From Deltaproteobacteria bacterium (GTDB lineage Bacteria; Bdellovibrionota_B; Oligoflexia; Oligoflexales; Bog-1112): a DNA stretch of 31,883 nt. The stretch covers positions 1 through 31,883 of the forward strand of contig JACPKR010000071.1 in the NCBI GenBank assembly GCA_016186945.1, given 5' to 3'. Numbering within the stretch: the stretch's first letter is position 1; each line of letters starts with the position of its first letter. The notes beneath the pieces were generated by a model. That model worked only from the letters and a program-made list of their open reading frames with translations, was not told the origin of the DNA and did no database searches. Of this stretch, positions 23,754 through 31,883 are shown one piece after another. Made by a program: the position numbers and the translations under genes.

Positions 23754-24893
23754 TTATGGACTCACTAAACCCCTAAAGAAAAAGCGACCCCTTCCCATTT
23801 GCATGACAAGTCCTGGTCGTTCGAGGAAACGCTCAGCGCTCATGTTTGCCGAACCAAGCAATGAGGGAAGATCCTTGATTTGTTCAAGCGATCTTGTGAG
23901 TTCCTTTTCCCCTACACCCTGCGCGTTTTTGAACGAACGAGCAGCCAGCTGGTAAGCATCATAGGCTAGAGCAGCGATGATGCTTGGCCTGCGTTTTTTC
24001 TGCTTGGCAAACTCGCGCGCAAAATGTCTTGCTTCGGGTGTTTCTAACTCTGTTGAATAGGGTACCACAAAATAATTTTCAATCCCACCAGGGAAGGCAT
24101 TGGCTAGGGAACGCTGATGCCATGATGTAGGGCCGAGTATGGGAAGTTTCACTTTCTTCATGGCAAGCTGCTTGAGGAAACGTTCTGCTTTGTGTCGGTC
24201 TCCTGAGGGAAAAAGAATGACATCGGCCTCGGTTTTTAAAATCACTTCGATGTGCGGCATGAAATCCAAGATTGAGGAGGAATCAAAGTACTCCCGATGG
24301 ACGATCTCCCATCCTTTAGCTTCAAAAGATTTGCGAAAAAGGTCGACGATTGCTACATCGGGTTTTGCTTGGGGGTCGAAAAGGAGCGCTGCTTTACGTC
24401 GACGGAGGGTTTCCCCCGCAAAATTGCCCAGAAGCTTACCCTGCCACGGAGAAGAAAAACAGCTGTGGAAAACTCGGGCACCCTTGAGAGGATTTTCGTC
24501 TGCACATGCAAAAGGAACGATGAGCGGCTTGCGTTCTTTCGCAGCGACTTTAGCAAGTTCCTCCGTATGGGATCTTGTGAGGGAGCCTAGGAAAATCGAG
24601 ACTCTCCGCTTGGCTAGGGATAATGCTGCTTCCTTCGCTCCAGAGGGTTTAGACTTGTCACTGGCGACAACGAGGCTGATCTGGGCAGCAAGTTGGGGGT
24701 CCTCCTTCATCAGGTCTGAAGCTGCCAAATGAATCCCGGCCAGTGCTTCTTCCCCCAGCACTGCTTGAGAACCTTCGAGTGGCAGGACAAGCCCGATGAC
24801 AAAGTTGCCAACGGCCTTCCCTGGAGCTTGCCCCATGACGGCGGTTGAGTTGAAAAGTGCGAGAAACTGTGTGATGATGAATAATTTCTTCAC
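23754..24893 (-). CDS. Periplasmic ligand-binding protein (LivJ/LpoA-like, Peripla_BP_6)
   Basis: The likely start is the GTG at 24893, preceded by GAGG at the proper distance, giving 379 residues with a signal peptide (residues 1-20, KKLFIITQFLALFNSTAVMG). The mature part has the type I periplasmic-binding fold: FVIGLVLPLEGSQAVLGEEALAGI at the N-terminus, then ASDKSKPSGAKEAALSLA, IFLGSLTRSHTEELA and IVPFACADENPL, and in the second lobe VDLFRKSFEAKGWEIVHREYF and ADVILFPSGDRHKAERFLKQL. These proteins bind amino acids for ABC uptake, or act as LpoA-type penicillin-binding-protein activators. No ABC permease or ATPase is next to it, so an envelope-sensing or activator role is as likely as transport. 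Confidence 0.82.
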   Translation of the reverse strand: MKKLFIITQFLALFNSTAVMGQAPGKAVGNFVIGLVLPLEGSQAVLGEEALAGIHLAASDLMKEDPQLAAQISLVVASDKSKPSGAKEAALSLAKRRVSIFLGSLTRSHTEELAKVAAKERKPLIVPFACADENPLKGARVFHSCFSSPWQGKLLGNFAGETLRRRKAALLFDPQAKPDVAIVDLFRKSFEAKGWEIVHREYFDSSSILDFMPHIEVILKTEADVILFPSGDRHKAERFLKQLAMKKVKLPILGPTSWHQRSLANAFPGGIENYFVVPYSTELETPEARHFAREFAKQKKRRPSIIAALAYDAYQLAARSFKNAQGVGEKELTRSLEQIKDLPSLLGSANMSAERFLERPGLVMQMGRGRFFFRGLVSP

Positions 24894-24918
24894 GTTGAAT
24901 CCTCGAAAAGCGAACCTT

Positions 24919-24970
24919 GCAAGGAAGGAGATTGGGGGAACTGCACAGCTGCTTTCCCTCAAAGAAATTC
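24919..24970. repeat. Interspersed palindromic element, copy E (degenerate)
   Basis: This decayed copy lies in the same orientation as copy D. GCAAGGAAGGAG, TTGGGGGAACTGCACAGCTG and CTCAAAGAAATTCCC align with the core of copy D with several substitutions and no complete terminal repeats. It lies in the 92-base gap between the divergent binding-protein gene and ligA, so it occupies their promoter region rather than a 3' end. Confidence 0.65.
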
Positions 24971-24985
24971 CCACGGAGCATAATG

Positions 24986-26917
24986 ATGGTTGATAAAAAA
25001 GCAAAGGTCGATTCACTCGTAGAGCAAATCCTTTACCACAAACGTGCGTACTATTCCGGTCAACCGGTCATCAGCGATGCCTCGTATGACCGCTTGGAGG
25101 ATGAGCTGAGAACGCTTGTTCCCACCCATCCTGTTCTGGAACTCGTCGGGACGGGGGAAGCGGCGGATGCTGAGAAAGTTCCTCACGACCCTCCTATGTT
25201 ATCTCTAGCCAAGACATACGACCTGGAGGAACTCTTCGCATGGGTAAAAGGACGCGGCCTCGTAGGTACTTTCAAGGTCGACGGGGTGGCCTTGAGCCTT
25301 GTCTATAAAAATGGAGACCTGTCTCTGGCCAAAACGCGAGGCAACGGCCGCTTCGGCGAAGACGTGACCGCAAAGATCCGTTGGGTGAGTGATTGCCCCG
25401 GCAAACTGCAGGGTCAGGTCCCTTCCCCTATCGAAGTACGAGGGGAACTTTACTGCTCCGAAGGCGGATTTGCCCGATTGATGGGAGAAATGGAAACACT
25501 CGGGCTGGAAAAACCTACCAATCCCCGAAATATCGTAGCGGGAATTCTGGGGCGAAAACAGCATGTCGAACTTGCCCGCTACTTTCAGTTTTTTGCCTTC
25601 GATGCCGTCGTAAAAAACGAGACGAAGCTTTTTCACACTGAGCGAGAAAAATTCTCGTGGCTCTCCGCTCACAAGTTCAAACTTATCCAAGTCGAGTTTC
25701 TTGATTCAAAGGAATCCATCACAGCCTATCTTCAGAAAGCCAAGGATTTTTGGGAAGATGGGGACGTGGGAATAGATGGGGTGGTTTTCACCTACGATGA
25801 TTTGTCGACACATGAACAACTGGGAGCCACCTCTCATCACCCCCGCTACAAGATGTCTTTCAAGTGGCCCGGTCAAACAGCAGTGGTGACCATCAAACAT
25901 TTCAAATGGCTAACGTCACGGTTTGGGATCGTAACTCCCGTAGCCGTGATTGATCCTGTCTATCTTAGTGGGGCACAGATTTCAAATGTGACTCTTCATA
26001 ATGCTGCTTACGTGAAACTTTTCAACTTGAAGGCGGGAGATACGATCGAAATCATCCGATCGGGAGAGGTCATCCCCAAGTTCCTGCAGCTTGTCAAAGC
26101 AGCAGATGGTAACTTTGCCTTTCCTTCAAAATGTCCGTCCTGTGACTCCGTGTTGACGTTCGACGAAGTTCGACTTGTCTGTCCAAACAGAACAAGCTGT
26201 CCGGCTCAGCGACTTGGCTCAATCCTCAACTGGATTCGTTACGCAGAGATTGACGATCTCAGCGAGAAACGACTGCAAGCGATGATCGACTTGGGGTTAA
26301 TTGAACACATGTCTGACTTATACAGGTTAAAAGAGGAAGACTTGCTGAAACTCCCTCTTACAAAAGAGAAAATGGCAAGAAAGCTTTTTAACAACATACA
26401 GAAAAGCAAAAACCTGTCTCTTCCCCACTTTCTGGGAGGACTGGGAATTGAAGGCATGGGGAGAACGTCCTGGGAAGCCTTGCTTCAAAACTTTCCAAGT
26501 CTCGATAAAATTGTGAATCTCCTTGAAGTCGATATTTTGCAGGTTGAAGGTTTTGCAGAAAAAACGGCTCAACAGATTGTCTCGGGACTAAAAGCGAAAA
26601 AGGAGGACATTCACAAACTCTTCGCTGTGGGTGTGCGCCCCATCGCGTTCGAGCCTCGGAAGGTGGAGAGTGGTGTTTTGAAAGGAAAGACGTTTGTTTT
26701 AACGGGGGCACTTTCCCAGCCGCGTGATGAAATTGTGAAGAAAATTGAAAAAGCTGGAGGAAAAGTTGTGAGTGCGGTATCAATGAAAGTAACAGCAATT
26801 ATCACAAATGAAACGTCTTCCTCCTCAACCAAAGCGAAACAAGCAAGAGAGTTGAGTATTTCTTTTTGGTCGGAGGAGGAACTTGAAAAACATCTAAGGA
26901 GCCTTGATGATTCGTAG
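24986..26917 (+). CDS. ligA: NAD-dependent DNA ligase
   Basis: LigA joins nicks during replication and repair using NAD+. From the ATG at 24986 (GGAG 8 bases upstream; ATG 24983 also possible) it has 643 residues, slightly short of the usual 670. The N-terminal Ia domain includes YYSGQPVISDASYDRLEDEL. The adenylated lysine is K97 in KVDG. The OB fold follows, a zinc finger has four cysteines (383, 386, 399, 405), helix-hairpin-helix repeats follow, and a BRCT domain covers about 564-643 (LKGKTFVLTGALSQPRDE). All key elements are intact. It overlaps the next gene by 11 bases. Confidence 0.95.
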   Translation: MVDKKAKVDSLVEQILYHKRAYYSGQPVISDASYDRLEDELRTLVPTHPVLELVGTGEAADAEKVPHDPPMLSLAKTYDLEELFAWVKGRGLVGTFKVDGVALSLVYKNGDLSLAKTRGNGRFGEDVTAKIRWVSDCPGKLQGQVPSPIEVRGELYCSEGGFARLMGEMETLGLEKPTNPRNIVAGILGRKQHVELARYFQFFAFDAVVKNETKLFHTEREKFSWLSAHKFKLIQVEFLDSKESITAYLQKAKDFWEDGDVGIDGVVFTYDDLSTHEQLGATSHHPRYKMSFKWPGQTAVVTIKHFKWLTSRFGIVTPVAVIDPVYLSGAQISNVTLHNAAYVKLFNLKAGDTIEIIRSGEVIPKFLQLVKAADGNFAFPSKCPSCDSVLTFDEVRLVCPNRTSCPAQRLGSILNWIRYAEIDDLSEKRLQAMIDLGLIEHMSDLYRLKEEDLLKLPLTKEKMARKLFNNIQKSKNLSLPHFLGGLGIEGMGRTSWEALLQNFPSLDKIVNLLEVDILQVEGFAEKTAQQIVSGLKAKKEDIHKLFAVGVRPIAFEPRKVESGVLKGKTFVLTGALSQPRDEIVKKIEKAGGKVVSAVSMKVTAIITNETSSSSTKAKQARELSISFWSEEELEKHLRSLDDS

Positions 26918-27743
26918 AACCCTTGTCTCGACCTTTCTTTTTGGCACCTTCCTTTCTTCACAAAGTTTCGCAAGTGGCAACACACTCCACGTTTTCATGT
27001 CAGACACGGCAGTCGATCTTCTGAAAAGTGAGGACCTGCGCAAGCTTCTTCTTTCCGAGCGTGATGCCTATCGGAGTGGAACGCTGTTTCCCGATGCACT
27101 GTATCAAAGTTCTCAACATTCACGAGGAGAGTTCACCCACTGGCAGGGCTTTCATAATTCATACCTGTCTCATATATTGGCAAAATGTAGCAAAGGGAGC
27201 CTGACACAAAGCGGAGACTGTAGAAAATTGTTTGCCCATTTTATGGGTACCGTCTCTCATACGATAGGAGACGTGAATTTCGATCGCTATTTTGTGACGG
27301 AGGTTGCGAAGCGTCACTTCCGGGGGTCTAACGGAAAGGCTCAAACCTATACCGATTTCAAACTGGAATTTCTTGCAACCTGGGACTGGGGGAGGGGAGC
27401 TGTTTTCTGGGCAAACTTCGTTCCGACGAATGAACTTGCTGCTGCGTATAGGAAAGCAGGGATCGCGATCCCTCCCGAGGAAATCAACGGTTCTGCATTC
27501 AAGCTGTACTTGCTTATTGCTGTGGCGGTCAAGCTCGGCAGCCCGGTCATGTACTTCGTTGCAAAAAGGGAAGCACCCTGGGCTGCCGAGAATTACTACT
27601 CAGCACGAGGAGGAGTGCGTGACTCTGCGGAGAAAATAGCTCAGGTGTGGGACAATTTTTGGGTAGCCCTTCACAGTGGTGTCACTACCCCTCGCTTCTA
27701 TCGTAAGGGCGGATGGCCAAACTTCGAGTATGGCTTCCGTTAG
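26907..27743 (+). CDS. Secreted zinc-dependent phospholipase C-like protein
   Basis: The 278-residue protein starts at the ATG at 26907, with AGGAG 8 bases upstream and 11 bases inside the ligA end. It has a signal peptide (MIRRTLVSTFLFGTFLSSQSFAS). The mature part matches the Zn_dep_PLPC/S1-P1-like fold by pattern: H28 near the mature N-terminus, YRSGTLFPDALY, HWQGFHNSYLSH (H78, H83, H89), and HFMGTVSHTIGD (H111, H118, D122). These are the kind of ligands that bind two or three zinc ions in bacterial phospholipase C. The substrate may be phospholipid or another phosphodiester. It might be a secreted virulence-type enzyme, or may act on the cell's own envelope. Coupling to ligA appears accidental. 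Confidence 0.75.
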   Translation: MIRRTLVSTFLFGTFLSSQSFASGNTLHVFMSDTAVDLLKSEDLRKLLLSERDAYRSGTLFPDALYQSSQHSRGEFTHWQGFHNSYLSHILAKCSKGSLTQSGDCRKLFAHFMGTVSHTIGDVNFDRYFVTEVAKRHFRGSNGKAQTYTDFKLEFLATWDWGRGAVFWANFVPTNELAAAYRKAGIAIPPEEINGSAFKLYLLIAVAVKLGSPVMYFVAKREAPWAAENYYSARGGVRDSAEKIAQVWDNFWVALHSGVTTPRFYRKGGWPNFEYGFR

Positions 27744-27748
27744 ATTTC

Positions 27749-27772
27749 GGGGCCCCCATTCGAGGGGGCCCC
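27749..27772. terminator. GC-only bidirectional hairpin between convergent genes
   Basis: GGGGCCCCC (27749-27757), loop ATTCGA, GGGGGCCCC (27764-27772) form a perfect 9-bp all-GC stem. It sits between the phospholipase-like gene and clpB, which converge. No T-run follows, so termination would be by stem strength alone. Confidence 0.7.
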
Positions 27773-27775
27773 CAA

Positions 27776-30415
27776 TTAGGGAGAGGGGGAGATCGAGGGG
27801 GGCGAGGGAACCGTCGCTCCCCTCGAAGAAAAGCTCACGTCAATTCCATTACCTTCCATTTTTACAACGACCGAACCATTCTCTATGTCATTGACCTGAA
27901 TGAGCACCTTTGCAACCCTGGTTTCCAACTCTCTTTGAATGAGCCGTTTCAGTGGTCTAGCACCAAATTTGGGGTCATAACCGCGTTTAGCGAGGTAGCT
28001 GATCACATCCTTTCCTATTTGCAGAGTCAGGTTCTTTTGTTTCAGGCGGCTTGCGAGTTCGGCTATTTGCAGCTCTGCAATCGTCTCGATTTCCTTTTCT
28101 CTCAACGGTTTAAAAATGATGGTTTCGTCCACGCGGTTTAAAAACTCGGGTTTAAAGTAGGACTGAAGCTGCTGGGTGACTTTTGCGCTCAACTCATTGG
28201 TAAGGGTGCCTGTTTGGGCAAGCTCATCGAGGATTATCTGTGAGCCGATGTTACTGGTCATGATGATGATTGTGTTTTTGAAATCAACAGTTCTGCCTTT
28301 GCTATCTGTAATGCGACCGTCGTCAAGAATTTGCAGGAGTATGTTAAATACATCGGGGTGTGCCTTCTCGATCTCATCGAGGAGAACGATCGAGTAGGGC
28401 TTTCTGCGAATTGCTTCCGTAACTTGTCCTCCCTCTTCGTGTCCAATGTAGCCTGGGGGCGCTCCGATGAGACGGGAGACGGAGTGTTTTTCCATGTATT
28501 CCGACATGTCGATGCGTTCAAGATGGCGGTCGGAGCCGAAGAGGTGTTTAGCAAGAGCTTTCGCGAGTTGGGTTTTCCCAACCCCTGTAGGGCCGAGGAA
28601 GATAAACGAACCGACCGGGCGGTTGGGGTCTTTGATCCCCATGCGAGAGCGAAGGATAGAATCCGCAACCAGATGAACGGCTTCATCCTGGCCAACGACA
28701 TCTTTGTGAAGGTAATCATCCAGGTGGACGAGTTTTTCCCGCTCGCCTTCTTGAAGTTTGGAGACAGGAACGCCGGTCCATTGGCTGACGATTTGCGAAA
28801 TCGTCTCTTCGCCTACATCTTCTATCAGGAGACGCTCGGCTTGGCTGTCTTTCCCTAGCTTTTCGAGGTCGTCCAGTTGCTTTTGCAAGAGGGGTAGCTT
28901 GCCGTGGCGGAGTTCAGCCGCTTTTTCAAGATTGTAGGAACGTTCTGCTTCGGCGATGGCAACCTTAAGGTCATCGATTTGTCTCTTGAGGTTTTGTACG
29001 TGGGTTATCGCTTCTTTTTCCTTCTGATAGACAGCCTTTTTAGCGGCCACTTCCTGGCGAAGTTTTGTCAATTCCTTTTGAAGTTCCTGCAGCCGCAGTT
29101 TGCTGCGTTCGTCTTTCTCTTTTTTAAGGGCTGCCTCCTCAATTTCCAGGCGCATCTGTTTGCGTGCAATGCTGTCGAGATCGCTGGGCATCGAGTCTAT
29201 TTCTGTGCGAATTTTTGCGCAGCCTTCGTCTACGAGGTCGATCGCCTTATCGGGGAGGAAGCGGTCCGTAATGTAGCGATCGGAGAGAGTTGCAGCAGCA
29301 ATGAGAGCGTTGTCAAGGATTTTGACTCCGTGGTGGATTTCGAAGCGTTCCTTTAACCCACGTAGAATGGAGATGGTATCCTCGACGTTAGGTTGGGTGA
29401 CGAGCACTTTCTGAAAGCGCCTTTCGAGGGCAGGATCTTTTTCGATATAGGAGCGGTATTCGTCAAGGGTGGTAGCGCCGATGCAACGGAGTTCACCACG
29501 AGCGAGCATAGGTTTTAGCATGTTCCCGGCGTCGATCGCTCCTTCCGCTTTCCCTGCGCCAACAACGGTGTGAAGTTCGTCGATGAAGAGGACGACGCGA
29601 CCTTCCGCCCGCTTTACCTCGTTGAGGACGGCCTTCAGGCGTTCTTCAAACTCTCCCCGGTATTTGGCACCGGCAAGAAGACTTCCCATATCTAGCGAAA
29701 TGACGCTTTTGTCACGCAAAGTTTCAGGGACATCGGCATTGACGATGCGTTGCGCCAGTCCTTCCGCAATCGCTGTTTTTCCAACACCCGGCTCCCCAAT
29801 GAGGACAGGATTGTTTTTTGTCTTACGGGAAAGGATGCGGATGACACGCCGGATCTCTTCATCACGACCTATAACCGGGTCAAGCTTACCCTCTTTGGCG
29901 GCTGCAACAAGATCGCGACCATATTTTTGCAGCGCCTGCATTTGACTTTCCGGATTGTCCGAACTTACCGGCTCGGACTTAAACCCCCTGAGCGCAGACT
30001 GGAAGGCATCCGTGCCTATTTTATGTTTGCGCAGTAGGTTGTGTAGTTCTTCAAGCTTGGTCAGTTCCTCGAAAATGTGCTCGACGGATACAAATTCCTC
30101 ATTGTTGTTTTGCGCGGCAAGTGTGGCTTTTGCCAGAGCCTGAGTAAGCGAACCGGAAAGGTAAACACGCTTGGGATCATACCCACTGCCAGACACCTGC
30201 GGAACTTTACGCAGATCTTCCGCCAAACCCTCTGAAAAAGCCTTTGTGTTCACGCCCATCTTGCTGAGCACCTGTGCGATCAAACCGTCCTGTTGTTTCA
30301 CAAGTGCAAGCGTCATATGCAAGGGAGACACTTCCTGGTGTGACATCCCAATAGCAGTGGTTTCGGCTTGCTGTAAGGCTTCCTGAGATTTTTGCGTCAG
30401 TTTATTGAAATCCAT
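27776..30415 (-). CDS. clpB: Disaggregase ClpB with repeat-encoded C-terminal tail
   Basis: ClpB is the hexameric AAA+ disaggregase that works with DnaK. The start is the ATG at 30415 ([15 protein letters not shown]), with GGGGAG upstream; a longer frame from 30460 is not supported. The 879 residues hold the N-domain (1-145), AAA-1 with Walker A GEPGVGKT (207-214), the M coiled coil, and AAA-2 with GPTGVGKT, the [19 protein letters not shown] pore loop and LNRVDE. The family normally ends soon after the DI...VKM strand. Here the extra tail [17 protein letters not shown] and the stop are encoded by a copy of the interspersed repeat. A plausible sigma-70 promoter lies upstream; no clear heat-shock sigma-32 element was seen. 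Confidence 0.95.
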   Translation of the reverse strand: MDFNKLTQKSQEALQQAETTAIGMSHQEVSPLHMTLALVKQQDGLIAQVLSKMGVNTKAFSEGLAEDLRKVPQVSGSGYDPKRVYLSGSLTQALAKATLAAQNNNEEFVSVEHIFEELTKLEELHNLLRKHKIGTDAFQSALRGFKSEPVSSDNPESQMQALQKYGRDLVAAAKEGKLDPVIGRDEEIRRVIRILSRKTKNNPVLIGEPGVGKTAIAEGLAQRIVNADVPETLRDKSVISLDMGSLLAGAKYRGEFEERLKAVLNEVKRAEGRVVLFIDELHTVVGAGKAEGAIDAGNMLKPMLARGELRCIGATTLDEYRSYIEKDPALERRFQKVLVTQPNVEDTISILRGLKERFEIHHGVKILDNALIAAATLSDRYITDRFLPDKAIDLVDEGCAKIRTEIDSMPSDLDSIARKQMRLEIEEAALKKEKDERSKLRLQELQKELTKLRQEVAAKKAVYQKEKEAITHVQNLKRQIDDLKVAIAEAERSYNLEKAAELRHGKLPLLQKQLDDLEKLGKDSQAERLLIEDVGEETISQIVSQWTGVPVSKLQEGEREKLVHLDDYLHKDVVGQDEAVHLVADSILRSRMGIKDPNRPVGSFIFLGPTGVGKTQLAKALAKHLFGSDRHLERIDMSEYMEKHSVSRLIGAPPGYIGHEEGGQVTEAIRRKPYSIVLLDEIEKAHPDVFNILLQILDDGRITDSKGRTVDFKNTIIIMTSNIGSQIILDELAQTGTLTNELSAKVTQQLQSYFKPEFLNRVDETIIFKPLREKEIETIAELQIAELASRLKQKNLTLQIGKDVISYLAKRGYDPKFGARPLKRLIQRELETRVAKVLIQVNDIENGSVVVKMEGNGIDVSFSSRGATVPSPPSISPSP
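27777..27826. repeat. Interspersed palindromic element, copy F (partial, inside clpB 3' end)
   Basis: This is the G-rich left arm of the family only: AGGGAGAGGGGG, then GGGGGGCGAGGGAACCGTCGC and TCCCC. GGCGAGGG and GGGAACCGTCGCTCCCC match copies A and C. CGAGGGG pairs with CCCCTCG to form a hairpin. It lacks the CTGCGCAG core. It overlaps the last 17 codons and stop of clpB. Confidence 0.8.
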
Positions 30416-30440
30416 AATCTGCTCCCCTTCTGTTATTATC

Positions 30441-30468
30441 AATGTAAGGCCGTCTAACAAATTGTCAA
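30441..30468 (-). promoter_or_regulatory. Sigma-70-type promoter of clpB
   Basis: On the minus strand TTGACA (30468-30463), a 16-base spacer and TACATT (30446-30441) precede the clpB start by 25 bases. The -35 is consensus and the -10 is moderate (4 of 6). The position fits; a heat-shock promoter (CTTGAA-N14-CCCCAT) was not seen. Confidence 0.5.
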
Positions 30469-30489
30469 AAGAGGAAGGGGAAATTGCAC

Positions 30490-31581
30490 ATGTGTAGATC
30501 TCATGGATTACCGATGAAATACATATTTTTCACGACTATTTTGGCCATTGGCTGCGCTCGTCGGGGGGGGGGGGGTAAAATGGAGGGCCATAGCCCTGAT
30601 GACCTTGTTCCTACGGAAGAATTCAACGCTGGACTTGCGAGAGACTTTTTAGACACTGATCAGCCCCTTCAAAAGGTGATCCTGTTGAGCCCCGATGCCT
30701 TGGGCCTCTCCGAAGGACAGTCGGCAGAAGAGGTGCAAATAGTATCCGCTGCCTTAGCTGCTGGGCTAGGTGCCTCCATAGTTGGTTTTGCGGTCGGAAG
30801 ATTAGGGAGACGATCCGCTCTCAAGACGCAGCATCCTGTGGGAACGGTCGATGTGGGTGCGCCAGAAAGGTTACGACTTCCTTCGCCACCGGTCCTCCCG
30901 ACAGCTTCATTGAGATTGGACTATGAGCTTCGGACGTCTAAAGGTGGCAGTACCACCTTGACTTATCAGGGGGAGTTTCCTGACGGTCGTGTTCTCATGC
31001 GAAAAGGCAATTTTTTTGAGGCACGCGACATGAGTGAAATAGCTACTCATATTGACGACACACATCAAGCCGCCTGGTTGATTGTCAGGAAAGACAATAA
31101 GTCATTGTTCAAGCTTGCGGACGGTCAGGAACTGACAAAAGAGGGGCTTACATTTCGAGCGACGGGACAACAGGATGCTAGTGGAACATTCGCTCTCCTA
31201 GAAGTAAGGCGAGAAGGCGGATTGCTAGAAATTGCTGATACAGACGTCCGGGACCTATCAGTTGATTTTATTTCAAAAGGGGACAAAGTCCCTACATTCT
31301 CAAGACCTGGTCACGGGGAACTGGGAGAGCAGTTTAAGAAGCTCAAATTTAAGCCTTCCAGGGGGGATGAACCCGTTTTCAGAGATACGAATCGTTTCCG
31401 TTTCGGCGAGATAGTCGTGGTTGAAAGGACTCTGACTGTGGAAGGAGTAAGTGTTAAAACGAGAGTAGAAGGACTTGTAATTGGACGTAACCCTTCGGGA
31501 CAGATCCACGTCTTAGTGCGGGGGAATCTTATTGAGACAAGGAACGTCGCAGAAGTAGGGTCGATTCCAAGTGGCAAATAG
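30490..31581 (+). CDS. Predicted lipoprotein with a 13-G tract after the lipobox (phase-variable candidate)
   Basis: I do not recognise a family. The frame opens upstream at 30484, but ATG 30490 has a GGAAGGGG ribosome site and ATG 30514 ([14 protein letters not shown]) gives the cleaner lipoprotein signal peptide; I list the former, giving 363 residues. The Cys at the lipobox (AIGC, so a weak -3 position) would be lipidated. It is followed at once by Arg-Arg-Gly4 encoded by a run of 13 Gs. The mature part has an Ala/Gly-rich hydrophobic stretch (about 90-115). The rest is mainly beta strands with charged loops, perhaps SH3-like repeats. It is divergent from clpB with a 74-base shared promoter region. 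Confidence 0.65.
   Translation: MCRSHGLPMKYIFFTTILAIGCARRGGGGKMEGHSPDDLVPTEEFNAGLARDFLDTDQPLQKVILLSPDALGLSEGQSAEEVQIVSAALAAGLGASIVGFAVGRLGRRSALKTQHPVGTVDVGAPERLRLPSPPVLPTASLRLDYELRTSKGGSTTLTYQGEFPDGRVLMRKGNFFEARDMSEIATHIDDTHQAAWLIVRKDNKSLFKLADGQELTKEGLTFRATGQQDASGTFALLEVRREGGLLEIADTDVRDLSVDFISKGDKVPTFSRPGHGELGEQFKKLKFKPSRGDEPVFRDTNRFRFGEIVVVERTLTVEGVSVKTRVEGLVIGRNPSGQIHVLVRGNLIETRNVAEVGSIPSGK
30563..30575 (+). repeat. Poly-G (13) homopolymer in lipoprotein coding region
   Basis: Thirteen consecutive Gs lie within the coding frame directly after the lipobox. At 13 the frame is open to the end. Adding one G gives a TAA directly after the tract, and removing one G gives a TAG after about 25 codons. 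Thus slippage would turn the gene off in either direction. Confidence 0.9.
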
Positions 31582-31652
31582 ATCTTTCACTGAGCTTCTT
31601 TTTTTTCGCGAGCCTTGCTCAAATTCTCGCCGAGTGAACATTGAGAAAAAAT

Positions 31653-31681
31653 TTGACTGACAAAATAATTTCCCATATAAA
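31653..31681 (+). promoter_or_regulatory. Strong promoter of an rRNA operon
   Basis: TTGACT (31653-31658), a 17-base spacer and TATAAA (31676-31681) make the best sigma-70-like promoter in the window. It points out of the window and is followed by an AT-rich start region and a structured leader with a boxA element, as for rRNA operons. Confidence 0.75.
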
Positions 31682-31687
31682 CCTTTG

Positions 31688-31883
31688 AGTCACACAAACA
31701 ATTGTGTTTCTTAAACAGCATCTTTTATGAGATGGTGTTTTTAAGTTCTTTGAAAACTGAATAGTGAAGTTAGGAGTTGTCTTTCGAGACAACAGAGAGT
31801 TGCGGGTCCGAAGCGTGAGCTTTGGACGCAAGTCATAGACTTTGAGAAAAATTGGTTGTCTTAAGGGCAATCATTCAGGATTT
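31688..31883 (+). ncRNA. rRNA operon leader with boxA-like antiterminator and hairpins
   Basis: This 196-base stretch has no gene. It holds two small hairpins, a stem with AAACA/TGTTT and CATCT/AGATG (31713-31740) followed by T-runs, and AGTTCTTTGAAAAC (31744-31757), close to the boxA/NusB site that lies ahead of 16S rRNA in many bacteria. A perfect 7-bp hairpin with a UUCG loop (31776-31793) and a larger hairpin at 31800-31831 (TTGCG ... CGCAA) follow. The window ends before any 16S signature (AGAGTTTGATC) appears, so the 16S gene should start beyond 31883. The region 31582-31652 shows only a T8 run and no gene. Confidence 0.7.

Noticed and set aside
30416-30460. Longer ClpB N-terminus
   Set aside because: ClpB proteins start at MDxxKLTxKxQEAL, and the ATG at 30415 has a good ribosome site; the 15 additional residues overlap the putative -10 region.
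31582-31883. 16S rRNA or tRNA gene inside the window
   Set aside because: No 16S 5' signature and no cloverleaf with a T-arm pattern could be found; only the leader is present.

Overview
The window looks like a chromosomal stretch of a motile, Gram-negative bacterium. The evidence is a flagellar basal-body operon, an LPS-core heptose enzyme (HldE), an OmpA-type envelope protein, Sec signal peptides and lipoproteins, sigma-54 promoters with a sigma-54 activator, and FabI. Gene content and protein style suggest a proteobacterium of the old delta/Oligoflexia-Bdellovibrionota type. That placement is an inference only; no marker gene inside the window settles it.

Layout. 1-2255: a small Fis-type DNA-binding protein with its own sigma-54 promoter, an OmpA-domain protein, and divergent fabI. 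2329-12478 (minus strand): one long flagellar cluster running, in transcription order, exported TPR protein, sigma-54 activator without a receiver domain, flgB, flgC, fliE, fliF, fliH, fliI, fliJ, and a MotE/MgtE_N-type protein. A near-consensus -24/-12 promoter heads it. fliG is absent from its usual place between fliF and fliH. 12670-18030 (plus): hldE, a DnaQ-like/GIY-YIG fusion whose exonuclease acids look substituted, and a PD-(D/E)XK nuclease/FeS-helicase fusion. 18128-20818: a tandem Lon-like AAA+ protein with an N-terminal export or anchor signal. 20982-24893: a YdcF/ElyC-like membrane protein, an unknown helical protein, a SAM methyltransferase and a periplasmic ligand-binding protein. 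24986-27743: ligA overlapping a secreted zinc-dependent phospholipase C-like gene. 27776-30415 (minus): clpB. 30490-31581: a predicted lipoprotein with a 13-G tract right after its lipobox. 31582-31883: a strong promoter and a structured boxA leader of an rRNA operon whose genes begin beyond the window.

A family of interspersed palindromic elements lies between the genes, often touching a stop codon. Members are at 48-140, 3570-3701 (two cores), 20829-20969, 22429-22560, 24919-24970 and 27777-27826. The most complete copy has 19-bp terminal inverted repeats (17/19 matching), a G-rich arm and a 9-bp hairpin core. One copy supplies the last 17 codons and stop of clpB. No transposase, CRISPR array, tRNA or prophage gene was seen.

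How the parts may work together: the two sigma-54 promoters drive the flagellar cluster and the small Fis-like protein. The activator gene sits inside the cluster, which suggests positive feedback, with the Fis-like protein as a possible modulator. The phase-variable lipoprotein, exported AAA+ protein and secreted phospholipase-like protein could serve surface or host/prey interaction, but that is speculative.
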